Assembly: GCA_002722565.1 (NCBI GenBank)
Contig: PBMG01000021.1
Location: 100,182-164,181, forward strand
Direction of reading: 5' to 3'
DNA: 64,000 nucleotides
From: Acidimicrobiaceae bacterium
GTDB taxonomy: Bacteria; Actinomycetota; Acidimicrobiia; Acidimicrobiales; Poriferisodalaceae
The position numbers were made by a program, and so were the translations under genes. Position 1 is the first letter of the stretch; each line of letters starts with the position of its first letter. The notes under the pieces were generated by a model. It made no database searches. It worked only from the letters and a program-made list of their open reading frames with translations, and had not been told where the DNA came from. Below, piece by piece: positions 62,917 to 64,000 of the stretch.

Positions 62917-64000
62917 TCAATGTTGTGGGAGAAGCGCCATTTTCTTACTCTCGGGCAACTCCCAAAACTGTTTGATTTCTTCATCAAGGTCCGCAACCGA
63001 CCGACCGAAGACGGTTTCGAAGGCTTCTTCCCAACCAACCGTTTCGACTATGGGGTGAAAATCTTTGAGCAATGCGTCGACGTTCGTTTCGGAAAGCAAA
63101 TGAGCGATGGCCCATGCGCCCAATTCATAGCCCACACCACTGCAAGGGTCCGAGTATTCGATAATTGAGCTTAGGTTCCGCCCTGCGCAGCCGTTAGCAA
63201 ACTCGCGCTCGATGTTTCTTAGTTTGTTGGCCATCTCTCCTTCATAGGTGAATGGCCAATTGCCCTTCGGTACTTTCGGCATCAACCCTTGGTCAATCAA
63301 TTGAGCGGTCCCATATTGCGCCATAAACTCGGCGGCTCCCTCGGCAAACCAGACCGGCCCCATTAGGTCATCTCGTTTGTCGTGGTCGAGGGTATTGATA
63401 AATGAGTGTTGGACCGCATGCCAATATTCGTGAAGCACAGTCTTCACGTCCTCTGCACCTGGTGTTCCGAATCGTCCAGCAAGGCCCCACGGCAATGTGG
63501 TTGCGAAGCGATGGATTCCCCAGTCAAAGCCGCCGTTATGGCCGGCGGTTCCAAACGGCCGATTTTCGGCTACTGCTTGGGCTCCAAGCTGTTGATACTC
63601 AATCAGCGAATGTTGTTCTGGGCCCGCCTCTCGCCGCATACAGTCGGCATAATTCCATTCGCCTCGTGCGTCTCGGCGGGAACAGAATTGGTCGACCAGC
63701 GCCTGCCCTGCTTCGGGGTCTAGCCCCATAACCCAGTACTCCACTGGCCAGTAGAGGCCCCACATGTCTGCGGCGAGGTTCAACGATTCTGAGATTGCTT
63801 GGGCAACTGAATCTTCGACATCGTCTGCGGCAAAAACCTCGATTATTAGCGGCTGCGAGATAGTCACTTGGTTCGAACTTGAAGGCTCAGGCTCAGGCTC
63901 AGGCGCAGGCTCAGGCTCAGGCGCAGGCTCAGGCTCAGGCTCGGACTCAGACTCAGACTCAGACTCAGACTCAGACGACGAAGACTCAGGCTCAGGCTCA
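62917..64000 (-). CDS. Secreted HExxH metallopeptidase-like protein, N-terminus beyond the window
   Basis: The frame runs uninterrupted to the window edge. From the edge inward it has a Pro/Glu/Ser-rich linker of about 35 residues (EPEPESSSSESES and PEPAPEPEP-like), then a domain with VLHEYWHAVQHSF (HExxH) and WFAEGAAEFMAQYG, whose Glu would be the third zinc ligand of a gluzincin. The linker is typical of exported or lipoprotein enzymes in which it spans from membrane to catalytic part. A GTG at 63867 is in frame but is not the true start. No family name is certain; peptidase MA-like is the closest. Confidence 0.7.
   Translation of the reverse strand, partial: EPEPESSSSESESESESESEPEPEPAPEPEPAPEPEPEPSSSNQVTISQPLIIEVFAADDVEDSVAQAISESLNLAADMWGLYWPVEYWVMGLDPEAGQALVDQFCSRRDARGEWNYADCMRREAGPEQHSLIEYQQLGAQAVAENRPFGTAGHNGGFDWGIHRFATTLPWGLAGRFGTPGAEDVKTVLHEYWHAVQHSFINTLDHDKRDDLMGPVWFAEGAAEFMAQYGTAQLIDQGLMPKVPKGNWPFTYEGEMANKLRNIEREFANGCAGRNLSSIIEYSDPCSGVGYELGAWAIAHLLSETNVDALLKDFHPIVETVGWEEAFETVFGRSVADLDEEIKQFWELPESKKMALLPQH
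63880..64000. repeat. Hexanucleotide-type low-complexity tract in the metallopeptidase gene
   Basis: Repeats of GGCTCA, GGCGCA and GACTCA on the plus strand encode the Glu-Pro, Ala-Pro and Glu-Ser alternation of the linker on the minus strand. The tract reaches the window edge. Such repeats are prone to copy-number change between strains. Confidence 0.9.

Noticed and set aside
63880..64000. Possible CRISPR-like or satellite array at the window end
   Set aside because: The hexamers lack spacers and are in frame with a Pro-Glu linker of the metallopeptidase gene.

Overview
The window reads as a gene-dense, single-copy chromosomal segment of a free-living actinobacterium, most likely a marine member of the Acidimicrobiia. 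The grounds are the mix of actinobacterial families (paired TIGR03084/TIGR03086-like DinB-fold proteins, luciferase-like F420/FMN oxidoreductases, a PPOX-type flavoprotein, a single-chain biotin carboxylase/carboxyltransferase, a DUF5522-like peptide, DUF2237), moderate GC judged by eye, very short intergenic gaps and convergent genes that share their stop codons. The lineage is an inference from gene content. I saw no rRNA, tRNA, CRISPR array, insertion sequence or phage module.

Layout. 1-7.0 kb: the edge of a CNNM-type membrane protein, a heterodimeric ABC exporter pair, a lone ABC ATPase, a methyltransferase, an NTF2-like protein and a hotdog thioesterase. 7.0-13.5 kb: a mostly leftward block with a polysaccharide deacetylase-like protein, acyl-CoA dehydrogenase, HAD phosphatase, SDR, double-hotdog protein, coaE and a DinB-fold protein. 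13.5-25.3 kb: acyl-CoA metabolism, with acetoacetyl-CoA synthetase, EamA exporter, enoyl-CoA hydratase, dienelactone hydrolase, MaoC-like hydratase, a 1127-residue acyl-CoA carboxylase and a two-domain class III CoA transferase. 25.3-33 kb: two PuuE-like deacetylase-fold proteins, an FMN monooxygenase, a YqeY protein, a TauD-type dioxygenase, a Nudix hydrolase, a proline peptidase and an epimerase. 33-44.7 kb: small proteins, a degenerate FtsH-protease-like protein, SDR, HxlR regulator, RNA methyltransferase, CoA transferase, NfeD/SPFH pair, and a DsbA/FrnE-family gene interrupted by an in-frame TGA next to DUF2237 and ArfB. 44.7-57.3 kb: a cysteine-rich small protein, two MFS transporters, malonyl-CoA decarboxylase, an F420-type oxidoreductase, a cysteine synthase-rhodanese fusion, amidohydrolase, SDR and a large FAD protein. 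57.3-64 kb: secreted or surface proteins (cupredoxin-like, a tandem-duplicated lipoprotein, a metallopeptidase with a Pro-Glu linker that runs off the edge), a cupin, a TIGR03086-like protein and a second TauD-type dioxygenase.

How it fits together. Much of the window activates, carboxylates, hydrates, transfers or hydrolyses CoA thioesters, which suits a heterotroph living on diverse organic acids. The strongest unexpected signal is the DsbA/FrnE-family gene at 43012-43656 on the minus strand. Its TGA sits exactly where the first cysteine of the CPWC motif belongs, and a hairpin resembling a bacterial SECIS element lies 20 nt downstream, so it is probably a selenoprotein that a standard gene caller would truncate. 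Also notable are a duplicated lipoprotein of unknown fold, a FtsH-peptidase-like protein without its HExxH residues, a cysteine synthase-rhodanese fusion, and several proteins of about 50 residues that are easy to miss.
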